From Devosia sp. Root413D1 (lineage in GTDB: Bacteria > Pseudomonadota > Alphaproteobacteria > Rhizobiales > Devosiaceae): 64,000 nt of DNA. A model generated the notes under the pieces. That model was given only the letters and a program-made list of their open reading frames with translations. It did not search any database and was not told the DNA's origin. Location of the stretch: contig NZ_LMEA01000011.1 of the NCBI RefSeq assembly GCF_001425235.1, forward strand, positions 310,001 through 374,000, written 5' to 3'. A program made the translations under genes and the position numbers. This document shows, one piece after another, positions 32,907-40,035 of the stretch; position 1 is the first letter of the stretch, and each line of letters starts with the position of its first letter.

Positions 32907-33889
32907 GCAGCACCTCGCGACAGCGGCACGCCCAGCCCGGCATAGCTCATGACGCGCGCCGGAGCGGCAGTCCTGACGCCGGCGCGCAAAGTGGCGGAAC
33001 GGGAGCGCGGATTGCGGGCGAGCTCGGCGGACGAGGCCTTCAGCGCCTTACCCGAACGGGCCCAGCGCGGCGCCTCGAGGACAACCTGCGGCAGGTGGCG
33101 AGACTGCGTCGGCGCCCCCTTCTCGGGGTCGAAGAAGCGTTTGACGATCCGGTCTTCGAGCGAATGGAAGGTGACGACGGCGAGCCGCCCACCCTCGGCC
33201 AGCAGCCGCTCGCTGGCGAACAACCCGCCGACCAGCTGGTCGAACTCGCCATTCACCGCGATGCGGAGCGCCTGGAAGCTGCGGGTCGCCGGATGCGCAT
33301 CGCCGGGCTTGCGGCCGATGGTCTTTTCGATCAGCCGCGCCAGTTGCGTCGTGGTCGAGATCGGCGCCGTGGCGCGCGCTGCGACGACGGCGCTGGCGAT
33401 GCGGCGCGATTTGCGCTCCTCGCCGAAGGCGAACAGCAGGTTGGCGAGCTCTGCCTCATCCAGGTTGTTCACCAGGTCAGCCGCCGACTCGCCATCCGAC
33501 GACATCCGCATGTCGAGCGGGCCTTCCTGCATGAAGGAGAAGCCGCGCTGCGCCTGGTCGAGCTGCATCGACGAAACGCCGATATCGAGCACCACGCCAT
33601 CGACCGGGCCATCGGCCAGCTCATCCAGATTGGAAAAAGTGCCGGGCACGAACTTGAAGCGATTCGGGAAATCGGCGCTGAGCCGTTCGGCGTGCGGCAG
33701 CACCGAGGGGTCGCGATCGAGCGCCACCACGGAAGCGCCGGCTTCCAGCAGGGCGCGGGAGTAGCCCCCTGCCCCGAACGTGCCATCGAGGATACGCGCA
33801 CCCTCGAGCGGGGCCAGCGCATCGAGCACCTCGGCCAGCAGCACCGGCACATGTGGCGCCTGGCTGTCGCTGCCCTTGGGCTCACTCAT
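32903..33889 (-). CDS. rsmH: 16S rRNA m4C1402 methyltransferase RsmH
   Basis: The 328-residue product has the SAM-binding motif ILDGTFGAGGYSRALLEAG and the family blocks GVVLDIGVSSMQLDQAQRGFSF, HPATRSFQALRIAVNGE and VVTFHSLEDRIVKRFF. It methylates N4 of C1402 in 16S rRNA. The ATG at 33889 gives the normal N-terminus; the longer frame adds an arginine-rich tail from the intergenic region. This is the first dcw gene here, with no mraZ in front of it. Confidence 0.96.
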   Translation of the reverse strand: MSEPKGSDSQAPHVPVLLAEVLDALAPLEGARILDGTFGAGGYSRALLEAGASVVALDRDPSVLPHAERLSADFPNRFKFVPGTFSNLDELADGPVDGVVLDIGVSSMQLDQAQRGFSFMQEGPLDMRMSSDGESAADLVNNLDEAELANLLFAFGEERKSRRIASAVVAARATAPISTTTQLARLIEKTIGRKPGDAHPATRSFQALRIAVNGEFDQLVGGLFASERLLAEGGRLAVVTFHSLEDRIVKRFFDPEKGAPTQSRHLPQVVLEAPRWARSGKALKASSAELARNPRSRSATLRAGVRTAAPARVMSYAGLGVPLSRGAA

Positions 33890-33971
33890 TCCCGCTCGAA
33901 CTCCACGCCGGCGCCGCCGGTACAAGAAAAATCACCCATACTGGGTATCGGCGCACTTTGCGGCGGGGAGG

Positions 33972-34949
33972 TTAAGGTTCCATTGAGGTTACGGGCATGT
34001 TCACCACGATGGATCCGACCTTGTGACCGGTCTCGACCCGGGCATGCGCCGCGGTGATCTCGGCCAGCGCGTACTCACGTTCGATGACGGTGCGGAGTTT
34101 CTCTTGGCTCACCCAGTCGAACAGCTGGATCAGGTCCTTGGCCCTGTCGACCGGCCGCCTCAGGCCGGTGGCGGCGAAGCGGGCCCGGCGGCCGGTTTTC
34201 CTGAGCATGGAGGGCGACAGCATCGGCGTCGGCGAGAGGTAAATGCCCTCCGGCTTCAGCGCATCATGGCAGCGGGCGAAGCTGGATTTGCCGACCGTGT
34301 CGAAGATCACGTCGTAGGCCGCGTCTGCGGCAGTGAACTCCTCCTTGGTGTAGTCGATCACCCGATCCGCGCCGAGAGCCCGGACCAGTTCGACATTGCG
34401 CGTACTGGTGACCCCGGTCACCACCGCTCCCATGGCCCGTGCCAGTTGCACCGCCGTGGTGCCAATGCTGCCCGACGCGCCGTTGACCAGCACGTGCTGG
34501 CCGGCCCGCACCTGCCCCTGGTCGCGCAGGAACGGCAGTGCCGTGAGTCCACCGTCGCAGAGCCCGGCGGCAGCGCCGAACGCCACTCCGTCGGGCAGTT
34601 TGACGATCGCGCCAGCCTGATCGACCACGGCGAACTGAGCGTGTGCGGCAAGCTCCGGACCGGTCGAGCCCGCAACCCGATCGCCGACGGCGAAGCCGGT
34701 GACCCCAGCTCCAACGCGAACCACAATGCCAGCAAAGGCATCGCCGAGGATCGGCAGCCGCGGCTTGAACGGGCCGGAGAACAGCCGCGCGATCCACAAT
34801 TCGCCGTTGCGGAACGCCACGTCGGAGGGCGTCACGACGCTGGCATGGATCTGCACCAGCACCTGTTCGGGTCCGGGCTCGGGCGTCGGCACCTCCCGGA
34901 TCGTCAGAGCTTCAGGAGCACCATAGCGCTCGACGATTGCGGCAAGCAT
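33972..34949 (-). CDS. Zinc-independent alcohol dehydrogenase/quinone oxidoreductase-like protein
   Basis: The 325-residue product has the medium-chain dehydrogenase layout: MLAAIVERYGAPEALTIREVPTPEPGPEQVLVQ, GDAFAGIVVRVGAGVTGFAVGDRV, and the NADPH-binding VLVNGASGSIGTTAVQLARAMGA. The zinc-binding cysteines of true alcohol dehydrogenases are missing, which points to the quinone oxidoreductase branch. The substrate is unknown. The open frame extends upstream through the regulator gene in another frame; the ATG at 34949 shares its base with the regulator's stop codon. Confidence 0.9.
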   Translation of the reverse strand: MLAAIVERYGAPEALTIREVPTPEPGPEQVLVQIHASVVTPSDVAFRNGELWIARLFSGPFKPRLPILGDAFAGIVVRVGAGVTGFAVGDRVAGSTGPELAAHAQFAVVDQAGAIVKLPDGVAFGAAAGLCDGGLTALPFLRDQGQVRAGQHVLVNGASGSIGTTAVQLARAMGAVVTGVTSTRNVELVRALGADRVIDYTKEEFTAADAAYDVIFDTVGKSSFARCHDALKPEGIYLSPTPMLSPSMLRKTGRRARFAATGLRRPVDRAKDLIQLFDWVSQEKLRTVIEREYALAEITAAHARVETGHKVGSIVVNMPVTSMEP

Positions 34950-35176
34950 CACTCGCCCTCCCCACGATACTGGAACACCTGCTCGAGCGGCACGTCGAAG
35001 GCCCGTGCCACCCGGAAGGCGACTTCGAGCGAGGGCGAGTAGCGCCCCTGCTCCATGGCGACGATGGTCTGGCGGGTAACGCCCACCTTCTCGGCCAGCG
35101 CTGCCTGGGTCATCTCGCCGGCATTGAAGCGCAGCGTGCGGATGGTGTTGTCGATCCGTGCCTGTCCCTTGCCCAT
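34949..35176 (-). CDS. Small XRE-family transcriptional regulator
   Basis: The 75-residue product is little more than one helix-turn-helix domain: MTQAALAEKVGVTRQTIVAMEQGRYSPSLEVAFRVARAF. Compact XRE proteins of this type often sit beside a membrane protein. It starts 5 bases downstream of the four-helix membrane protein and overlaps the following dehydrogenase start (TGATG). The inverted repeat at 35657-35692 upstream of the operon is a likely binding site, suggesting autoregulation. Confidence 0.9.
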   Translation of the reverse strand: MGKGQARIDNTIRTLRFNAGEMTQAALAEKVGVTRQTIVAMEQGRYSPSLEVAFRVARAFDVPLEQVFQYRGEGE

Positions 35177-35181
35177 GGCGC

Positions 35182-35607
35182 TCAGCCGATCCGGTAGTAG
35201 ACGAGCCGCGAGGCGGCATCGACCACGCCGGCCAGCATCAGTCCGAAGAACAGCACGTACGCCGCCTCGGCGGGGTCAGCCGCGAAGGCGAGATAGAACA
35301 AGCTGGCGACCCCGGCGATCGAGGCAACGACGTAGCCGTTGCGCATGGCGCGCAGGCCCACCAGCTTGTCGCGTTCATCCGCCTTCTCATCCCTGAACCC
35401 CTCGCGCCGCGCGATGGAGACGAGGATCGACATCACGATCATCGCCGCGATGGTGAACAGCACCCCGTAGAGGATCGCCCAGAGCAGCCGGCCGGCCACG
35501 GCCGCGACCGTCGCCGACGGGTTGGCCAGCGCCTCGAAGATCACCCAGGCGCCGATCACGATCGCCGCGATGATGTTCACCACGGCTTCCCATTCCTTGA
35601 AACTCAT
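35182..35607 (-). CDS. Four-helix membrane protein of unknown function
   Basis: The 141-residue product has four predicted membrane helices, approximately VVNIIAAIVIGAWVIFEAL, LLWAILYGVLFTIAAMIVMSI, NGYVVASIAGVASLFYLAF and AAYVLFFGLMLAGVVDAA, with a charged loop (RREGFRDEKADERDKL) between the second and third. I do not assign it to a named family with confidence. It is paired with a small XRE regulator, an arrangement seen with DUF2178-type membrane proteins. The ATG at 35607 has a GGGAGG ribosome site. Confidence 0.85.
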   Translation of the reverse strand: MSFKEWEAVVNIIAAIVIGAWVIFEALANPSATVAAVAGRLLWAILYGVLFTIAAMIVMSILVSIARREGFRDEKADERDKLVGLRAMRNGYVVASIAGVASLFYLAFAADPAEAAYVLFFGLMLAGVVDAASRLVYYRIG

Positions 35608-35642
35608 CTCGGCCTCCCAGCCCCGGTTCAGTGTTGGGAGGG

Positions 35643-35692
35643 TGTGTAAGATGAACACGACATAGTGTCAAGTTTTTCATACACAATGTCGT
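35643..35692 (-). promoter_or_regulatory. Promoter and operator of the XRE/membrane-protein operon
   Basis: ACGACATAGTGT at 35657 and ACACAATGTCGT at 35681 form an inverted repeat of 12-base arms matching at 11 of 12 positions, with a 12-base spacer. On the minus strand a TTGACA -35 box (35666-35671) overlaps one arm. A weak -10 candidate, TACACA (35643-35648), lies 17 bases downstream. The overlap would let a bound regulator block RNA polymerase. The gene starts about 36 bases further on. Confidence 0.65.
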
Positions 35693-35759
35693 AAATAGAG
35701 GACTCGAACGTACCACCTCGGTTCACGATGGGATGCGCCAATCGCTCCCCAAACTCGGA

Positions 35760-35836
35760 GTCATCCCAGCGAAAGCTGGGACCCAACTCGCCGCAGCACA
35801 AGTGGATGAATGGTCCCAGCTTTCGCTGGGATGACA
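35760..35836. repeat. Dispersed palindromic repeat, family A copy 3
   Basis: Same outer arms as the other family A copies, GTCATCCCAGCGAAAGCTGG and its mirror. The centre reads AACTCGCCGCAGCACAAGTG, unlike the others. It lies between the XRE operon promoter and the 3-prime end of rnpB. Confidence 0.9.
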
Positions 35837-35907
35837 GCCGGTGGGTAGGCCAAATCCAGCCCCACGGGTTCGTGCAGCCCATCGTGAGCGGCCCCGAAAA
35901 ATGAAAT

Positions 35908-36303
35908 GCCAGTTGACCTATAAGCCGGGTTCTGTAGGGCCTGCGTCTCACGACGCTGACGTGGTGACCATTCATCTTTGACCGGCATTACTGCCGGCCT
36001 TATGCAACCAACCCGGATGACAGGCCTCGAAAACCGGCTGGGCAAAGGGCTTTCACCCGATCCCCGTGTCATCCCTATTTGGTCTTGCTCCCGGTGGGGT
36101 TTGCCGTGCCGTCCCTGTTGCCAGGTCCGCGGTGCGCTCTTACCGCACCCTTTCATCCTTACCCGTGCCGAAGCACAGGCGGTTTGCTTTCTGTGGCACT
36201 TTCCCTGGGGTCGCCCCCGGCGGCCGTTAGCCGTCACCGTATTTCGATGGAGCCCGGACTTTCCTCTCCCACGGAAACAGGAGCGGCCACCCGGTCAACT
36301 GGC
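35908..36303 (-). ncRNA. rnpB: RNase P RNA
   Basis: On the minus strand the 5-prime part carries the hallmark GAGGAAAGTCCGGGCTCCA, and the 3-prime part ends AGAACCCGGCTTATAGGTC. The first 11 bases (GCCAGTTGACC) and the last 11 (GGTCAACTGGC) are perfect complements and form helix P1, which fixes both ends. The total of about 396 bases suits a bacterial type A RNA. It is the catalytic subunit that removes tRNA 5-prime leaders. An AT-rich stretch (ATTTCATTTTTC) follows and may end transcription. Confidence 0.95.
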
Positions 36304-36309
36304 GAGGCG

Positions 36310-36339
36310 CATATGGGGGACGCGGCAGGTTCCAGTCAA
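36310..36339 (-). promoter_or_regulatory. Candidate rnpB promoter
   Basis: On the minus strand TTGACT (36334-36339) and CATATG (36310-36315) are separated by 18 bases. The -10 candidate lies 6 bases before the deduced first base of the RNA at 36303. The -10 match is modest. Confidence 0.5.
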
Positions 36340-36362
36340 GCGCACAGTCAGCTTGCGCGCCG

Positions 36363-37061
36363 TCAGGCGGCGCGCTTCATGATCTGGTTATAGGCGTTGT
36401 TGATCGCCGCCATGCGGGCGGTCGCCACGTCGATCAGTTCCTCGGGCACGCCCTTGGCGATCAGCCGGTCGGGGTGGTGCTCGGCCACCAGCAGGCGGTA
36501 GACCCGCTTCACCTCGTCGCGCTCGGCGCTGGGAGCAAGGCCGAGGACGATATAGGGGTCGGCGCCCTTGTCGAACAGCACGTGCTGCGAGGTCAGCTGC
36601 TCGAACCGGGCATCGTCGAAACCGAAAATGTCGCTGACGTTCTTCAGGTAATCAAGCTCGGCTTCGTGGATCATGCCGTCGGCCGAGGCGATGAAGAACA
36701 GGCTGTCGAGCACGTGCTCCAGCGTATCCGGGCTGTCGATGAAGAACCGGCGCACCTTCTTGGCATAAGCCTCGTAGCCGGCCACATCCTGCTGGGCCAG
36801 CTTGAACAGCTTGTCGACCTGCTCCTCGATGCCCGGCGGGATTTCCACGGTGCGCTGGAAGGCGCGCAGTTCCGAGGCGGTCACCACGCCATCCGACACC
36901 GCCATCTTGGCCGAGAGCGCAATCAGCGCCAGCGTGAACGCGGCATCCCGCCCACCCGGCAGCCAGGTGTCGGGATCGAGGGCGTTGATGATCGAGCCCA
37001 CCAGCCCCGTGCGTTCCGAGGGCGACCCAATGAAGGCACTAAGACGTTGCCAGACCGACAT
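36363..37061 (-). CDS. TerB/DnaJ-domain protein (DjlA-like)
   Basis: The 232-residue product has an N-terminal TerB-like helical domain (DAAFTLALIALSAKMAVSDGVVTASELRAF) and a C-terminal J domain with the HPD motif at 196-198 (AEHHPDRL). The J domain would stimulate an Hsp70 ATPase. E. coli DjlA has an N-terminal membrane helix; here only a weak hydrophobic start (MSVWQRLSAFIG) is visible, so cytoplasmic location is more likely. The ATG at 37061 was preferred to the longer frame at 37178. Confidence 0.88.
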   Translation of the reverse strand: MSVWQRLSAFIGSPSERTGLVGSIINALDPDTWLPGGRDAAFTLALIALSAKMAVSDGVVTASELRAFQRTVEIPPGIEEQVDKLFKLAQQDVAGYEAYAKKVRRFFIDSPDTLEHVLDSLFFIASADGMIHEAELDYLKNVSDIFGFDDARFEQLTSQHVLFDKGADPYIVLGLAPSAERDEVKRVYRLLVAEHHPDRLIAKGVPEELIDVATARMAAINNAYNQIMKRAA

Positions 37062-37217
37062 ATGCCTCTCCGATCTCGGCGCACAATAGCCGCCGAACGG
37101 GAATTTCATAGCCATGAGACATGCGGCGGATTGCATCGTCGGCCCCCGAGGCATTTCGCCGTTTCGGCGAAAGCGCACTAATGACGTTTCGGCCGCCTGG
37201 TGAGGCGGCCGCAGATT

Positions 37218-37970
37218 TCAGAAAAAGAAGAAGTCGTCGTCCTGCACGGGCTTCTTCTTCTTGTTCGGTCCCTCATCGAGGAAGAACCCATCCGGGTCGT
37301 AGCCCTCCTCTGCCGAGGTCTGCGACAACAGGCCCTTGCGCTCGAGGTAGTCGGCGAGCGAGCCCGAATCCCATTCCTCGAGCTGGTCGCCGGTGACGAC
37401 CTCGTCGTCGCTCAGCGGGAACGGCTCGACGGCAGCATTCTCCTGCTGGCGCACCTTGTTCTCATCGACGATCAGCGGCTTTTCGGCCGCCGGCAGCGAG
37501 GCAACCGCAGTGGCCTTCGGCCGTGCGTCGCGCGGCAGCGGCACCGGCGGGGTCTCGGTCGGAGCGACGGTAGCCACCTCGGTGGGCGTCTTGATCGGCG
37601 TGGTCGGCGAGATCGGCTTCAACTTCACCGGCGCGGCGGGCTTGTCGGTCACCGATGCGGCCGGCTTTGCGGGCGTCGCGCTGTCGCCGTCGGAAATGTA
37701 CGAGGGCAGCTTCTTGCCCTTGGAGAGCAGCTTGTCGACCGGGTCGGTCGCGGCGCTTGCGGTCTCGATCGGATCGGTCGCGGCGGGCTTTCCTGTTGCG
37801 GCAGGAACCTTCAACAGGGGCTTGGTCGCGCTGGCGTCTGCCGTGGTCACGGCGCTGTTCGCCGTGCCGCTGGTCGGGTTGCCGACGACCATGTTCGCGG
37901 CGGGCACCGCGAGGATGACGACTAGACCGGCCCAAGCCAGTCCGCCCTTCACCTTGCCATCGAGTTTCAT
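37218..37970 (-). CDS. Membrane-anchored Ala/Pro-rich protein with a DDDFFFF tail
   Basis: The 250-residue product has a short basic N-terminus (MKLDGKVKGG), one membrane helix (LAWAGLVVILAVPAANMVVG), then a long low-complexity stretch rich in alanine, threonine and proline with repeated KPA and PTE motifs, which would lie in the periplasm. Near the C-terminus an acidic, helix-like patch (DQLEEWDSGSLADYLERKGL) is followed by a lysine cluster and the terminal DDDFFFF. I do not recognise the family. The ATG at 37970 starts the membrane-anchored protein; the longer frame to 38021 has no support. Confidence 0.75.
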   Translation of the reverse strand: MKLDGKVKGGLAWAGLVVILAVPAANMVVGNPTSGTANSAVTTADASATKPLLKVPAATGKPAATDPIETASAATDPVDKLLSKGKKLPSYISDGDSATPAKPAASVTDKPAAPVKLKPISPTTPIKTPTEVATVAPTETPPVPLPRDARPKATAVASLPAAEKPLIVDENKVRQQENAAVEPFPLSDDEVVTGDQLEEWDSGSLADYLERKGLLSQTSAEEGYDPDGFFLDEGPNKKKKPVQDDDFFFF

Positions 37971-38118
37971 AGGCTGCTGTCCTTCAACTTGCCCCCGTCC
38001 CCACTGCCCGACGGAAGCCAATTAACGTGGCCATTTTGTGGATGGCCGAGGCATCGCCCCACTATGGACGGTGCCCGAGTCCACCTGAACGGACGCTGAA
38101 CACGTTGCCAGCAGCCCC

Positions 38119-39018
38119 TCAGTCAGGCCTTGCCCCCAACAATCGCGCCAGTGCCAGAACCAGGTTCGAGCGGTTCAGCGTATAGAAGTGGAACTCGGTA
38201 ATCCCATTGTCGACCAGTTCCAAGACCTGTTCGGCGGCGACCGCCGATGCAACCAGCGCATGGGTCTCGGGATCCTCCTCCAGCCCCTCGAACCGCTCCG
38301 CCACCCAGCCGGGAATCGACGCACCGCAGCGCGCCGCAAAGCCGGAGATCTGCTTGAACGAGTGGATCGGCTGGATGCCCGGCACGATCGGCGCCGTGAT
38401 CCCCGCCGCCCGCGCCCGCTCGACGAAGCGGAAATAGTCGTCATTGTCGAAGAACATCTGGGTGATGGCGCGGGTGGCGCCGGCATCGAGCTTGCGCTTC
38501 AGATTGTCGATGTCCGCTTCCCAGCTCGGGCTTTGCGGATGCTTTTCCGGATAGGCCGCAACCGAGATGTCGAACTCACCGATCCGGCGGATGCCGGCGA
38601 CCAGATCCGCGGCGTTCTTGTAGCCCTCGGGATGCGGCGTGAACGGCTTGCCGATCCCTTCGGCCGGGTCGCCGCGCAGCGCCACGATGCGGCTGATCCC
38701 AGCCTCCTGGTAGCCGCGCACCACCGTATCGACCTCGTCGCGGGTCGCCCCGACGCAGGTGAGGTGCGCCGCCGCATCGACGCCGGTGTCGGCCTTCACC
38801 CGGCTCACCATCCGGAGCGTGCGCTCGCGCGTCGATCCGCCGGCGCCATAGGTCACCGAGACGAAGCGCGGGTGCAACGGGGCGAGCTTATGGATCGAGT
38901 CCCAGAACCGCTCCTCCATGACGTCGGTCTTGGGCGGGAAGAACTCGAACGAGACCTGGAAGTTAGGCCGCACGTCCGGGCGCATGCGGCTCGGGCGGTC
39001 GGTGTAGTCAGTACTCAT
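38119..39018 (-). CDS. metF: Methylenetetrahydrofolate reductase
   Basis: The 299-residue product has the MetF barrel: FQVSFEFFPPKTDVMEERFW, VSVTYGAGGSTRERT, ALRGDP, and ITQMFFDNDDYFRF. It reduces methylene-THF to methyl-THF for methionine synthesis, using FAD and NADH. The ATG at 39018 overlaps the stop of the regulator gene by 4 bases, so the two are translationally coupled. The longer open frame upstream is antisense-like and rejected. Confidence 0.95.
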   Translation of the reverse strand: MSTDYTDRPSRMRPDVRPNFQVSFEFFPPKTDVMEERFWDSIHKLAPLHPRFVSVTYGAGGSTRERTLRMVSRVKADTGVDAAAHLTCVGATRDEVDTVVRGYQEAGISRIVALRGDPAEGIGKPFTPHPEGYKNAADLVAGIRRIGEFDISVAAYPEKHPQSPSWEADIDNLKRKLDAGATRAITQMFFDNDDYFRFVERARAAGITAPIVPGIQPIHSFKQISGFAARCGASIPGWVAERFEGLEEDPETHALVASAVAAEQVLELVDNGITEFHFYTLNRSNLVLALARLLGARPD

Positions 39019-39977
39019 ATCGGGTTGTCCGTCTCGTCGGTGAGCCGCCAGAGGCACACGGTGAGCCCCTCGGTCGGATTGGTGGGTGGGAAGGATTTGA
39101 GCTCGGTGACCTGGAGGTCGGCGGCACGCGCCCAGCCGGCCATCTGCGCCTCGCTGAGGCCGAGCCGGCGATGCGCGTGGTGCGAGCGCAGGAACTCGAG
39201 CCCATGCGGCGCGAAATCGACGATCAGCATCTCGCCGCCCGGCTTCAGCGCCCGGCGCGCCTGCGCCAGCATCCGGCCCGGGTCGTCGAAATAGTGCAGC
39301 ACCTGGTGGATCACGATCACGTCGGCGCGGCCGGCGCTGGCGTCGAGATCGGCGATATCGCCAAGCCGCACCTGGGCATGGCCGATCGAGCATGAGGCAA
39401 GCTTGGCCCGCGCTACCGCGATCATCTCGCGGCTCGCATCGATGCCGATGCCGCGCCGATAGTGCCCCGCCAGCAGTTCGAGCATCCGGCCGGTGCCGGT
39501 CCCCAGGTCAATCAGGGTGTCGACCACCCTGCCCCGCATCGCCTCGACGATGGCGGTCTCCACCGCCTCCTCGGGCACATGCAGCGAGCGCAGCAGATCC
39601 CAGCTGTCAGCGACCTTGGCAAAATACGCCGCCGCCTGCTCCGCCTGGCTGAGCCGCACCGCCTCGAGCCGCTGCCGGTCGCGCAGCCGCTCGGCATCAT
39701 CGGCCGACAGCCGGCCGATCAGCCAGCGCGCCAGATCGCCGCCCGGACCGTCGGGAGCCAGACCGTAATAGGCCCAGGCCCCCTCGGCATTGCGGGTGAT
39801 GAGCCCGGCGTCGGCAAGCAGTTTGAGATGACGTGAGACCCGCGGCTGACTCTGGCCGAGGATTTCGGTGAGGTCCTTGACCGACTGCTCGCCATCGGCC
39901 AGCAATGCCAGGAGCCGCAGCCGGGTGGTTTCCCCCGCCGCGCGCAGCACCCCTACCAAATCCGCCGTATCGTTCAT
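39015..39977 (-). CDS. ArsR-type regulator fused to a methyltransferase domain
   Basis: The 320-residue product joins an N-terminal ArsR winged helix (RLRLLALLADGEQSVKDLTEILGQSQPRVSRHLKLLADAGL) to a class I SAM-dependent methyltransferase-like domain (DTLIDLGTGTGRMLELLAG, IGIDASREMI, DVIVIHQVLHYFDDPGRML). This fusion lies ahead of metF in many alphaproteobacteria and is thought to sense a SAM-cycle metabolite, as the related SahR does. A perfect 22-base palindrome sits 13 bases upstream of its start codon. Confidence 0.92.
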   Translation of the reverse strand: MNDTADLVGVLRAAGETTRLRLLALLADGEQSVKDLTEILGQSQPRVSRHLKLLADAGLITRNAEGAWAYYGLAPDGPGGDLARWLIGRLSADDAERLRDRQRLEAVRLSQAEQAAAYFAKVADSWDLLRSLHVPEEAVETAIVEAMRGRVVDTLIDLGTGTGRMLELLAGHYRRGIGIDASREMIAVARAKLASCSIGHAQVRLGDIADLDASAGRADVIVIHQVLHYFDDPGRMLAQARRALKPGGEMLIVDFAPHGLEFLRSHHAHRRLGLSEAQMAGWARAADLQVTELKSFPPTNPTEGLTVCLWRLTDETDNPI

Positions 39978-39989
39978 TCCGCCTCACGA

Positions 39990-40011
39990 GATATAAAGAT
40001 ATCTTTATATC
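39990..40011. promoter_or_regulatory. Perfect 22-bp palindromic operator before the metF operon
   Basis: The half-site GATATAAAGAT is followed directly by its exact reverse complement ATCTTTATATC. It lies 13 bases upstream of the regulator start at 39977 and 25 bases before the divergent gene at 40036. ArsR-family dimers bind AT-rich palindromes of this kind; binding by the adjacent ArsR protein is inferred. Confidence 0.8.
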
Positions 40012-40035
40012 CCTTGTGTCGCAAGGTCCAGCCCC

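Noticed and set aside
33890-33971. MraZ-binding boxes before rsmH
   Set aside because: A single TGGGTG-like match is present, but not the regularly spaced TGGGN repeats MraZ needs.
38119-39393. 424-codon frame extending metF upstream
   Set aside because: The extension overlaps the ArsR-methyltransferase gene in another frame; metF starts at 39018 with a normal N-terminus.
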